Positions 6,582 to 10,997 of a stretch of DNA of 10,997 nt are shown piece after piece. The stretch spans positions 1-10,997 of the forward strand of contig JBHIBD010000068.1 of assembly GCA_046758865.1 (NCBI GenBank). Reading direction: 5' to 3'. Source of the DNA: JBHIBD01 sp046758865 (GTDB lineage Bacteria > Planctomycetota > Brocadiia > Brocadiales > Bathyanammoxibiaceae). How positions within the stretch are numbered: position 1 is the first letter of the stretch; every line of letters begins with the position of its first letter. The position numbers were made by a program, and so were the translations under genes. A model generated the notes under the pieces. It had not been told where the DNA came from and searched no databases. It saw only the letters and a list, made by a program, of their open reading frames with translations.

Positions 6582-7025
6582 TCATACGTTACATTCCTTT
6601 GGTTTTTCAAGCACCACCGTCATGTCGTCCTGACCTATCCCCTGGTCCGCCAGCCTGAAGGGCCTTATGCCCAGTCCGTGATAGGTCCAGGGGTGGCCGG
6701 TGAAGTAGAGGAAACTATCCTTGTTAAAGTACCTCACGTGGGTGGGGTCACGGAAGGCACCCGTGCCCACCTCCACAATAGGCACGATAGCTACCAAACG
6801 GCCTCCGGGCCTTAAGACCCTGCATATCTCATTCATCACAAAGATGAGGTCATGACAGTGCTCCAGGAAGTGATGGGCCCTGACCTCATCCACGGAATCA
6901 TCGTCGAATGGAAGCCCATGACGGTCTACGTCTCTCACAACGTCCACACGTGGATAGGGGTGTGTGTCTATCCCTATGTAGCCCTCTTTCTTGTTAGGGC
7001 CACAGCCCAGGTCTAGCCTTCTCAT
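6582..7025 (-). CDS. Class I SAM-dependent methyltransferase, 147 aa
   Basis: This is a minimal Rossmann-fold methyltransferase of the Methyltransf_11 type. LDLGCGPN near residues 4-11 is motif I, which binds S-adenosylmethionine. GIDTHPYP is the acidic end of strand 2, LPFDDDSVDEVRAHHFLEH spans the motif around strand 4, and CRVLRPGGRL is the conserved post-strand segment. A later GAFRDPTHVRYF segment matches relatives that often lie near glycosylation or phage genes. At 147 residues it lacks extra substrate-binding domains, so the methyl acceptor cannot be read. The start overlaps the stop of the lipoprotein gene as TGATG, so the two are coupled. Neighbouring rmlA and rmlB make sugar O-methylation one possibility, which is inference. 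Confidence 0.88.
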   Translation of the reverse strand: MRRLDLGCGPNKKEGYIGIDTHPYPRVDVVRDVDRHGLPFDDDSVDEVRAHHFLEHCHDLIFVMNEICRVLRPGGRLVAIVPIVEVGTGAFRDPTHVRYFNKDSFLYFTGHPWTYHGLGIRPFRLADQGIGQDDMTVVLEKPKECNV

Positions 7026-7636
7026 CAGGTCTTCTCTTTTACCATTTCATGGAGTCTGGCACTGGTGCCCGATGCGAGGGATTTGTTCTTTATCAGCTCC
7101 TTGAGCAGCTTTCCCGCCTCGGTATTGTCGCTCGAGAAATCCTCGATGCCCCCTATAAGTGTGCCTACTATCCCCTCAATCTCTGCTTTATCCCTTCCGG
7201 CCAGTGTCAGCATCTTTCTGGCCCGCATCAGGCGGCCCCAGCCGAGTCCGGTGGCCACCATACTACCCAGTAGGGTTACTCCTCCCCCGACCAGTGGGGC
7301 AAGAGGAAACACGGGTGCTGCCTTCTCTATTGCCTCGCCGGTAAACTGCGCCGTGTAGGCAATCTTCTCTGCCAGACTGGGCTGGAACTGGGGCGGATAA
7401 ACCTCCGGGAGTGATACCTTGTCCATGGCCCTCCTAGTGAGGTCCTCTACCACCGCCAACTGCTTGTCTGTCTTGGCAGTATTTGTTGCCACCAGGCCCT
7501 TTTCGTAGACCCGCTCAACTGCTTTTGACCCATTGACACCGCCTGTGGTGCCAAGGAGGGGTGGCAACAGGGTTCCACACCCGCTTCCAGATGTAAGTAA
7601 TAAAATAACCAGAATTACTACACTTCGTTTAACCAT
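7025..7636 (-). CDS. Putative lipoprotein or membrane-anchored protein, 203 aa
   Basis: The N-terminus MVKRSVVILVILLLTSGSGC has two basic residues, a hydrophobic core and a Cys at residue 20, as in a lipoprotein signal. The residues before Cys (Ser-Gly-Ser-Gly) are a poor match to the usual Leu-x-Gly-Cys lipobox, so an ordinary signal anchor is also possible. A second hydrophobic stretch, PLVGGGVTLLGSMVATGLGW (about residues 115-134), is followed by basic RLMRARK. The rest is helical and charged. I choose ATG at 7634-7636 because AGGAGG lies 11 bases upstream; an upstream TTG start would bury the signal. It overlaps the zinc-type gene by 19 bases and the methyltransferase by 1. Phage genomes carry similar two-segment membrane proteins of unknown role near lysis genes; no endolysin is present here. 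Confidence 0.78.
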   Translation of the reverse strand: MVKRSVVILVILLLTSGSGCGTLLPPLLGTTGGVNGSKAVERVYEKGLVATNTAKTDKQLAVVEDLTRRAMDKVSLPEVYPPQFQPSLAEKIAYTAQFTGEAIEKAAPVFPLAPLVGGGVTLLGSMVATGLGWGRLMRARKMLTLAGRDKAEIEGIVGTLIGGIEDFSSDNTEAGKLLKELIKNKSLASGTSARLHEMVKEKT

Positions 7637-7920
7637 TCTTGATATTGCCTCCTGCAAGTTAAAGAACAACAGGGATGGAAGGCGTTTCTCCTCTGCCCAT
7701 CCCTTGTGGGAGTGAGGCGGGCCTCCTTCTTCAAGGGCCTGCCCTCCTTAGCCCCTTCGGGGCGACGGAGGGGCCTGCCGCACACGATGCAGCCCTTTCT
7801 ATCGGGCAAGACCTGGTAGAGGGCATCTGATAGGATAGTGGCATCATCAATGTCCCTCTGGGCGCGACTGCCGAAGTATAGCCCTGGCCTCGTTCTCCTC
7901 TGGCATGTGCTAACAATCAT
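7618..7920 (-). CDS. Small Cys-rich, probable zinc-binding protein, 100 aa, carrying an in-frame repeat insertion
   Basis: Two Cys clusters, C44-I-V-C47-G and H-P-C84-C85-S-L-T-C89-R, resemble a zinc ribbon of the type CxxCG...FCSxxCR, usually a nucleic-acid or protein-binding or structural element. I choose ATG at 7918-7920 because AGGGAG lies 7 bases upstream. A longer frame to 8019 would be translated from a dispersed repeat. Residues 52-63 (RRPEGAKEGRPL) are encoded by a 36-base palindromic insertion between the two Cys clusters, flanked by a 9-base direct repeat. Removing it leaves CGRPLKKEAR in frame. The gene starts 63 bases after rmlB and overlaps the lipoprotein gene. The exact function is unknown. 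Confidence 0.7.
   Translation of the reverse strand: MIVSTCQRRTRPGLYFGSRAQRDIDDATILSDALYQVLPDRKGCIVCGRPLRRPEGAKEGRPLKKEARLTPTRDGQRRNAFHPCCSLTCRRQYQEWLNEV
7735..7779. repeat. 36-base palindromic insertion with 9-base direct repeats inside the zinc-type gene
   Basis: The direct repeat GGGCCTGCC occurs at 7735-7743 and again at 7771-7779, exactly 36 bases apart. Between and over them lies a hairpin in which GCCCTCC pairs with GGAGGGGC and GCCCC pairs with GGGGC around a TTC loop (7741-7774). The protein shows the duplication as GRPL...GRPL. The layout looks like a small palindromic element inserted with target duplication, in frame. A further small palindrome, GAGGCGGGCCTC, lies at 7714-7725 in the same gene. 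Confidence 0.75.
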
Positions 7921-7965
7921 TCCTAATCTCCCTTTGTCTTTAAAGTAGAGTCTGGCCTCCACACC

Positions 7966-8040
7966 ATCGGGGTATCGCAGGGCTAAAGCCCTGGGCCACC
8001 CGATAGTGGGGTGTTGCATGGTTTTAACCCTGCGACACCC
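7966..8040. repeat. Dispersed double-hairpin repeat (GCAGGG/CAGGGCT type), copy 2, forming the 3' end of rmlB
   Basis: 7966-8004 is a hairpin with outer ATCGGG/CCCGAT arms around CAGGGCTAAAGCCCTG. 8009-8040 is a second hairpin with GGGTGT/ACACCC arms around GGTTTTAACC, a 15-bp stem with two mismatches. These are the same two palindromes as at 5269-5329. The rmlB stop codon TAG lies inside the first hairpin, so the last 18 codons of rmlB are repeat-derived. Confidence 0.85.
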
Positions 8041-9062
8041 ACCATGCCTTCAACGGTGTTACAGATGTGCCCTCTATTTTCCTTAAACCACTTAACGGTC
8101 TGCCGAAGCCCCGTCTCAAAGGATATTTCTGGCTTCCACCCCAGGTCACGAACCCTGGCAGAATTAATGGCGTACCGCCTGTCGTGCCCCAATCTATCCC
8201 GGACGTGGGTAATGAGGCCCCTCGATGCGCCCAGCTCATCCAGCAGCATCTCGGCCAACGCTATGTTCTTTTTTTCAATGCCGCTTCCCACGTTGTAGAC
8301 CTCTCCGCAAATGCCCTTCTCCATAAGGAGTGCAACGGCCCTGGTAAAATCCATTACATGTATCCACTCCCTTGTCTGCGAGCCGTCACCGTATAGAGGT
8401 ATAGGCAGACCCTCCAGGGCGTTAGAGATGACCTTGGGTATAAATTTCTCTGGGTGCTGGCAGGGGCCGTAGTTATTGCATCCACGGACTATGACGACGG
8501 GTACGCCGTGCGTGACCCAGTAGGAGTATGCCAGGTGCTCCTGAGCGGCCTTGGAGGCAGAATAGGGGTTTCTGGGCCTTAGGGCATCCGTCTCTTTTTT
8601 TGACCCTTCCAGACATTCGCCGTATACCTCGTCCGTGGAGACGAGCACGAACCTCTCTACACCACACCCCCTTGCGGCCTCTAAAACCGCATGGGTGCCC
8701 ATGACGTTGGTCTCGAGGAATCCGTCTGCATCTCGGATACTCCTGTCTACATGGGTCTCTGCAGCAAGGTGCATGATATTTTTTGTTTCAGTCTCCTCTG
8801 TGATCTGCTTCAAAAGTTCTCGGTCGCGGACGTCGCCCCTGTAGAACCTGAACCCTGGTCGTCCACTAGAGGTGTCCTCAGCCAAAGGAGACGGAACACT
8901 AGTGGCGGAGCGCCCTGGCTGGTCCAGACATCCATCCAGGTTTTTACGGCTGCCCGCATAGGTGAGCTTATCCAGGACTACCACTCGCTCACCCCTTTCC
9001 ACAAAGAGCCTTGCGAGATGACTTCCGATAAAACCTGCCCCACCTGTTATCAAGATAGACAT
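7983..9062 (-). CDS. rmlB: dTDP-glucose 4,6-dehydratase
   Basis: The enzyme converts dTDP-glucose to dTDP-4-keto-6-deoxyglucose using bound NAD, the second step of dTDP-rhamnose and related sugar synthesis. The extended-SDR hallmarks are present: ITGGAGFIGSHL at residues 5-16 (NAD binding), YAGSRKNL, HLAAETHVDRSI (98-109), the catalytic Thr143-Asp144-Glu145 in STDEVYG, and Tyr167-x3-Lys171 in NPYSASKAAQEHL. I choose ATG at 9060-9062 because AAGGTG lies 7 bases upstream and the GG-x-GFIG motif starts at once; the longer frame reads through a palindrome. Two oddities stand out: residues 50-69 are a 20-residue insertion encoded by a palindromic element, and residues 342-359 are encoded by another repeat. 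Without both the length is about 321, normal for short members. The insertion falls in a loop before FRFYRGD and may be tolerated. Confidence 0.95.
   Translation of the reverse strand: MSILITGGAGFIGSHLARLFVERGERVVVLDKLTYAGSRKNLDGCLDQPGRSATSVPSPLAEDTSSGRPGFRFYRGDVRDRELLKQITEETETKNIMHLAAETHVDRSIRDADGFLETNVMGTHAVLEAARGCGVERFVLVSTDEVYGECLEGSKKETDALRPRNPYSASKAAQEHLAYSYWVTHGVPVVIVRGCNNYGPCQHPEKFIPKVISNALEGLPIPLYGDGSQTREWIHVMDFTRAVALLMEKGICGEVYNVGSGIEKKNIALAEMLLDELGASRGLITHVRDRLGHDRRYAINSARVRDLGWKPEISFETGLRQTVKWFKENRGHICNTVEGMVGVAGLKPCNTPLSGGPGL
8853..8918. repeat. 60-base palindromic insertion with 6-base direct repeats inside rmlB
   Basis: CCCTGG occurs at 8853-8858 and 8913-8918, exactly 60 bases (20 codons) apart. 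Between them an imperfect hairpin pairs CCACTAG (8863-8869) with CTAGTGG (8899-8905), with further partial pairing outward and inward. Removing 60 bases restores KNLDGCLDQPG-FRFYRGD, whose spacing matches ordinary RmlB proteins. Confidence 0.75.
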
Positions 9063-9098
9063 GGCGTTGCACCTTAATGGCTGAAATCCTGCGGCCGT

Positions 9099-9137
9099 GT
9101 AGGGACATCCAACTCGAGGCGGACAACGTGCCCCTAC
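9099..9137. repeat. GTAGGGGC-type dispersed palindrome, copy B
   Basis: The ends GTAGGGACA and TGCCCCTAC are inverted repeats with one mismatch, enclosing a diverged interior. It lies between the terminator and the rmlB ribosome-binding site, 37 bases before the rmlB start. It shares its ends with 5792-5819 and 10423-10497. Confidence 0.7.
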
Positions 9138-9150
9138 GAGCTGCAATGAC

Positions 9151-9194
9151 AAATAAAAAAGGCCCGAAGGGTTTCTGCCAAAACCCCTCGGGCC
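9151..9194 (-). terminator. Rho-independent terminator after rmlA
   Basis: On the minus strand GGCCCGAGGGGTTT pairs with AAACCCTTCGGGCC (9161-9194), a 14-bp stem with one mismatch, followed directly by TTTTTTATTT. It is oriented to stop transcription coming from rmlA before it reaches rmlB. The 82 bases between the rmlA stop and this stem contain further small hairpins (GCCAGA/TCTGGC at 9252-9270 region, TTGGC/GCCAA at 9209-9222 region) of unknown meaning. Confidence 0.85.
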
Positions 9195-9276
9195 TCTTGA
9201 TATCCCTTGGCCAAAGCCAACGGATTCTTCGGTTACCGATTATTGCAGGGCCAGATTAATTGTCTGGCACCTTATC

Positions 9277-10092
9277 TCATACCACACATACGTCCAACTC
9301 TTCTTCATTAATGCGGCAGCCGCAGCCGCTGTACACCCCTTCTCTAGTCATTACCAGCCTGGTTGCCCTGGCCAAATTCAGTGGTGAACTGCCGGCATCT
9401 ATCCACCAGCCGTCTAATATGCTGTACTCCAGCTCGCCTGCCCTTAGATATGTGTTGTTTACATCGGTTATCTCGAGCTCTCCCCGCTCGGACGGTTTCA
9501 GGCCACCGATGATATCAAAGACATCACTGTCATACATATAAAACCCGGTGACGGCATAATCTGAAGGTGCAATCTCAGGTTTTTCAACTATCTCAACCAA
9601 TCTTCCCGCCGTCCCTTCAGCCCCGGGCAGAAAGGGAGCAGGCGGGTTAAACCTTGCCACCCCGAATTTTTCCGGGCCACTAACCCTGGCAAGCACCAGC
9701 CGTGCGCTACGCTCCTGTTCGAGAAATGCCCTGACGTAGACACCCAGGTTTTTCTCAAATATATTGTCGCCGAGTATGACTGCCACCGGGCCACCGTCTG
9801 TGAAATCCTCCGCCAGTGCCAGTGCCTCGGCAATCCCACCCTCACCCTCCTGGTAGGCGTAGTGGAGTTTTTTGAGACCAAACGCCTTGCCGTTTCCAAG
9901 TAATTTGAGAAAGTCGCCTGCGTTGAGGCCACCCGTCACCACCATGATGTCCCTTATCCCGGCGTCCGCTAGGGTTTTCAGGGGGTAATATATCATGGGT
10001 TTGTCGTAGACCGGCAGTAGATGCTTATTTGTTACCTTTGTCAGTGGGTCCAGTCTTGTCCCGAGCCCGCCTGCCAATACTACGCCTTTCAT
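9277..10092 (-). CDS. rmlA: Glucose-1-phosphate thymidylyltransferase
   Basis: The enzyme makes dTDP-glucose and pyrophosphate from dTTP and glucose-1-phosphate, the first step of dTDP-deoxysugar synthesis, and it feeds RmlB directly. The sugar-nucleotidyltransferase signature is clear: LAGGLGTRLDPLTKVTNKHL near residues 6-25, LLPVYDKPMIYYPL, ILGDNIF with metal-binding Asp109, IVEKP with Lys171, RGELEITDVNN, and WWIDAG with Asp232. At 271 residues it lacks the longer helical C-terminal tail of the E. coli type (about 290). Residues 149-163 (NPPAPFLPGAEGTAG) form a surface insertion between VARF and RLVEIVEKP, where the family usually has 3 or 4 residues, and they coincide with a 42-base hairpin. 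GAGGAGG lies 11 bases before the ATG, rather far. No rmlC or rmlD is nearby. Confidence 0.95.
   Translation of the reverse strand: MKGVVLAGGLGTRLDPLTKVTNKHLLPVYDKPMIYYPLKTLADAGIRDIMVVTGGLNAGDFLKLLGNGKAFGLKKLHYAYQEGEGGIAEALALAEDFTDGGPVAVILGDNIFEKNLGVYVRAFLEQERSARLVLARVSGPEKFGVARFNPPAPFLPGAEGTAGRLVEIVEKPEIAPSDYAVTGFYMYDSDVFDIIGGLKPSERGELEITDVNNTYLRAGELEYSILDGWWIDAGSSPLNLARATRLVMTREGVYSGCGCRINEEELDVCVV
9605..9646. repeat. 42-base palindromic element inside rmlA
   Basis: CCCGCC-GTCCCTT-CAGCCCC on one arm pairs with GGGCAG-AAAGGGA-GCA-GGCGGG on the other, nearly perfectly with three small bulges. It is in frame with no stop codon and corresponds to the extra residues 149-163 of RmlA. No clear flanking direct repeat is seen. 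Confidence 0.7.
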
Positions 10093-10118
10093 GTTTAATG
10101 GTACCTCCTCTGCCTGCT

Positions 10119-10128
10119 AAACCGGTTT
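10119..10128. promoter_or_regulatory. Perfect 10-base palindrome upstream of rmlA
   Basis: AAACCGGTTT lies 11 bases before the rmlA ribosome-binding site, in the 91-base gap after the 62-aa gene. It could be an operator, but no promoter boxes are recognisable around it and a 10-base palindrome can occur by chance. Confidence 0.2.
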
Positions 10129-10183
10129 GTGCCTGAGAGTGATACCGCCATCGGGTCAGACATGTACCCCGGCAGGCCGCAGC

Positions 10184-10372
10184 TTATGGAATGCCACGAA
10201 GCTCCCTATACCGCTCCTCAAGCCTGAGCACCCGTTCATGTAACTTACCCAGCCTGGCACCCAGTACGTCTCTGAGATGGTCGGCCTTGGTTAAGGCCCT
10301 ACGCAGCGCCTTGACACGTTTCCTGAGCCACCACAGCTTTATCCTTATTCCAAGTGTTTTCAAGCACACCAT
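10184..10372 (-). CDS. Small basic coiled-coil protein, 62 aa
   Basis: I recognise no family. The protein is strongly basic at the N-terminus (KTLGIRIKLWWLRKRVKALR) and forms one continuous predicted helix with heptad-like leucines through RVLRLEERYRELRG. A short amphipathic segment around residues 7-16 (including WW) could touch a membrane. ATG at 10370-10372 has AAAGGGA about 7 bases upstream, which supports expression. It lies between the holin-like gene and rmlA. Small helical proteins next to holins in phages can be spanin or antiholin parts, but nothing here shows that. Its codon pattern and the shortness of the frame leave some chance that it is not a gene. Confidence 0.55.
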   Translation of the reverse strand: MVCLKTLGIRIKLWWLRKRVKALRRALTKADHLRDVLGARLGKLHERVLRLEERYRELRGIP

Positions 10373-10422
10373 ACCTGTGTCCCTTTATTTTTAATCCAAC
10401 CAGCCAGCGTCTGGTCACCAAC

Positions 10423-10497
10423 GTGGGGGCAAGCCAAAAAGCGGCCTGTCGGCCCACCAGGGCGGACCCCCAGGGCAGCCGCGAGGGCTGCCCCTAC
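10423..10497. repeat. GTAGGGGC-type dispersed repeat, long copy C
   Basis: The ends GTGGGGGCAAGCC and GGCTGCCCCTAC are inverted repeats. The interior holds more small hairpins, such as GGGCAGCC/GGCTGCCC around GCGAG (10473-10493 region). The stop codon TAG of the holin-like gene is the TAG of the GTAGGGGC end. It fills most of the gap before the 62-aa gene. Confidence 0.8.
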
Positions 10498-10847
10498 TCA
10501 TCTGTTGGCCCAATGGCCCCTCTGCCTCTGCTGGCAGGTAGACGGGGAGCGGACATGTCCTTCTTGGGCTGTTTTCCATTCTTCTGGTTGAAATAATACC
10601 CAAAGGCTGCCCCAGCCAAACCCTCCAAAACGGCCAAAGATGTGTGGAATCTGTCCTTGTCTAGGTCATGGGTAACATTGGCAAGGCATAGGGCACAGAC
10701 CGTGCCTATGAGCATCAGCGTCACCATGGCCCTTATAGAACCCTCTGGTAGCCAGAGGGGTTTATCTTTCTGGAACCATCCTTCGGCGTTACTCAGGACA
10801 GGCCCTTCGGCGTTGCTCAGGGCAGGTCCTTTGTTTTCTTCTGCCAT
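10494..10847 (-). CDS. Holin-like small membrane protein, 117 aa, with in-frame LSNAEG repeats
   Basis: Two hydrophobic helices, about residues 41-58 (MVTLMLIGTVCALCLANV) and 69-86 (TSLAVLEGLAGAAFGYYF), are separated by a short charged turn, and a basic tail follows. The PLWLPEGSIRAM segment just before the first helix is typical of a group of small phage membrane proteins. A holin role (forming holes for lysis) is possible but unproven, as no endolysin is in view. Residues 7-23 (GPALSNAEGPVLSNAEG) are two copies of a dispersed 24-base repeat and are probably not part of the ancestral protein. The stop codon comes from another dispersed repeat, so the C-terminal tail may also be altered. ATG at 10845-10847 has AAGG 7 bases upstream, overlapping the stop of the preceding gene. 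Confidence 0.75.
   Translation of the reverse strand: MAEENKGPALSNAEGPVLSNAEGWFQKDKPLWLPEGSIRAMVTLMLIGTVCALCLANVTHDLDKDRFHTSLAVLEGLAGAAFGYYFNQKNGKQPKKDMSAPRLPASRGRGAIGPTDE
10780..10829. repeat. Two tandem 24-base LSNAEG-encoding repeats
   Basis: Units at 10806-10829 and 10782-10805 differ at only a few positions and each encode GP[AV]LSNAE. From general memory, LSNAEG-like translated repeats recur in unrelated proteins of several uncultivated bacterial groups, so this is a mobile or amplifying repeat rather than a protein domain. Confidence 0.8.
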
Positions 10848-10851
10848 TGGT

Positions 10852-10997
10852 CTACCTTGTTCTGAAATCGTCTAAAATCATAACCCGTGCTGGGGGAGCA
10901 GCCACAGGCGCAAAGGCCGCTACATCTGTCGGCCGCTCAAACATCCCATAAGGCTCTCGGCAAAGTTGGGCGACTTCGGCTGCGGTAAGGGCACGGT
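10852..10997 (-). CDS. C-terminal fragment of a LamG-like (concanavalin-fold) protein
   Basis: The last 47 codons of a gene that enters from the right edge, ending in TAG at 10852-10854. The opening residues RALTAAEVAQLCREPYGMF match the closing strand and helix of LamG/pentraxin-like jelly-roll domains, where R-x-L-[ST]-x-x-E-[VI]-x-x-L is the usual ending. Such domains bind glycans and are frequent in phage tail and bacterial surface proteins. A Pro/Ala-rich linker (FAPVAAPPARV) and the tail MILDDFRTR follow. The stop codon overlaps the ribosome-binding site of the holin-like gene, so both are likely on one transcript. Confidence 0.75.
   Translation of the reverse strand, partial: RALTAAEVAQLCREPYGMFERPTDVAAFAPVAAPPARVMILDDFRTR

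Noticed and set aside
7637..7669. TTG start for the lipoprotein gene
   Set aside because: It would place 11 residues before the signal sequence; the inner ATG has AGGAGG upstream.
7921..8019. Upstream extension of the zinc-type gene to an ATG inside the repeat
   Set aside because: It would be translated from the dispersed hairpins and overlap rmlB; AGGGAG precedes the ATG at 7918-7920.
8011..8396. Plus-strand open frames over rmlB and elsewhere
   Set aside because: They mirror strong minus-strand genes, show no family motifs and have no ribosome-binding sites that I could find.
9063..9152. Upstream extension of rmlB by 30 codons
   Set aside because: The Rossmann motif must begin near the N-terminus, AAGGTG precedes the inner ATG, and the extension reads through a palindrome and the terminator's T-tract edge.
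10131..10140. GCCTGAGAGT, resembling the CTGAGA of the TPP riboswitch
   Set aside because: It lies on the strand opposite to the genes and the other conserved TPP elements are missing.
10741..10759. Perfect CCCTCTGG/CCAGAGGG hairpin in the holin-like gene
   Set aside because: It encodes the PLWLPEGS segment that I recognise as native to this kind of protein, so the palindrome is probably a codon coincidence rather than an insertion.

Overview
The window reads as an accessory, probably phage-derived (prophage-like) gene cluster from an uncultivated bacterium of moderate-to-high GC. All credible genes lie on the minus strand, so transcription runs from the right end to the left end. They are tightly packed: stop and start codons overlap (TAATG, TGATG), genes overlap by up to 25 bases, and ribosome-binding sites sit inside or next to the previous stop codon. 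The chromosome is rich in small dispersed palindromes and in the in-frame 'LSNAEG' repeat. From general memory these are common in genomes of groups such as Planctomycetota (Brocadiales), Nitrospirota, Omnitrophota and some Deltaproteobacteria. I cannot assign a taxon from the sequence alone.

Layout in transcription order (right to left): the tail end of a LamG-like (concanavalin-fold) protein; a small two-helix membrane protein (holin-like); a 62-aa basic coiled-coil protein; rmlA (glucose-1-phosphate thymidylyltransferase); a Rho-independent terminator; rmlB (dTDP-glucose 4,6-dehydratase); a small Cys-rich zinc-binding-type protein; a putative lipoprotein; a small SAM methyltransferase; three proteins I do not recognise (218, 141 and 224 aa); a 507-aa Kelch beta-propeller protein with a repeat stalk and an Ig-like domain; a 479-aa subtilisin-fold protein with the same Ig-like domain; a dual-specificity phosphatase; a 286-aa protein of 24-residue repeats plus a beta-rich domain; and the first 33 codons of another gene.

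The left half looks like a surface or virion-decoration module. Propeller, repeat stalk, Ig-like domain and LamG are typical parts of phage tail-fibre or adhesin-like proteins. The same short repeat motif, roughly L-x-[TS]-[DE]-[VI]-[RK]-A, recurs in the Kelch protein, the 286-aa protein and the partial gene at the left edge. RmlA and RmlB together make dTDP-4-keto-6-deoxyglucose. No rmlC or rmlD is in the window, so the final sugar is unknown. A glycan-modification role together with the methyltransferase is inference.

Two observations stand out. First, the subtilisin-fold protein aligns convincingly with S8 proteases, but the catalytic Asp, His and Ser and the oxyanion-hole Asn are all replaced (Ser36, Phe74, His267, Ser166). 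It should be a pseudo-protease. Second, at least four separate palindromic or tandem repeat elements sit in frame inside coding sequences within about 3.2 kb (rmlA, rmlB, the zinc-binding-type gene and the holin-like gene). Two of them are flanked by short direct repeats, and excising them in silico restores family-typical length in rmlB and a continuous reading frame in the other. Another repeat supplies the last 18 codons and the stop of rmlB, and yet another supplies the stop of the holin-like gene.

No tRNA, rRNA, CRISPR array, integrase, transposase or attachment site is visible. No stretch longer than about 215 bases lacks a gene.
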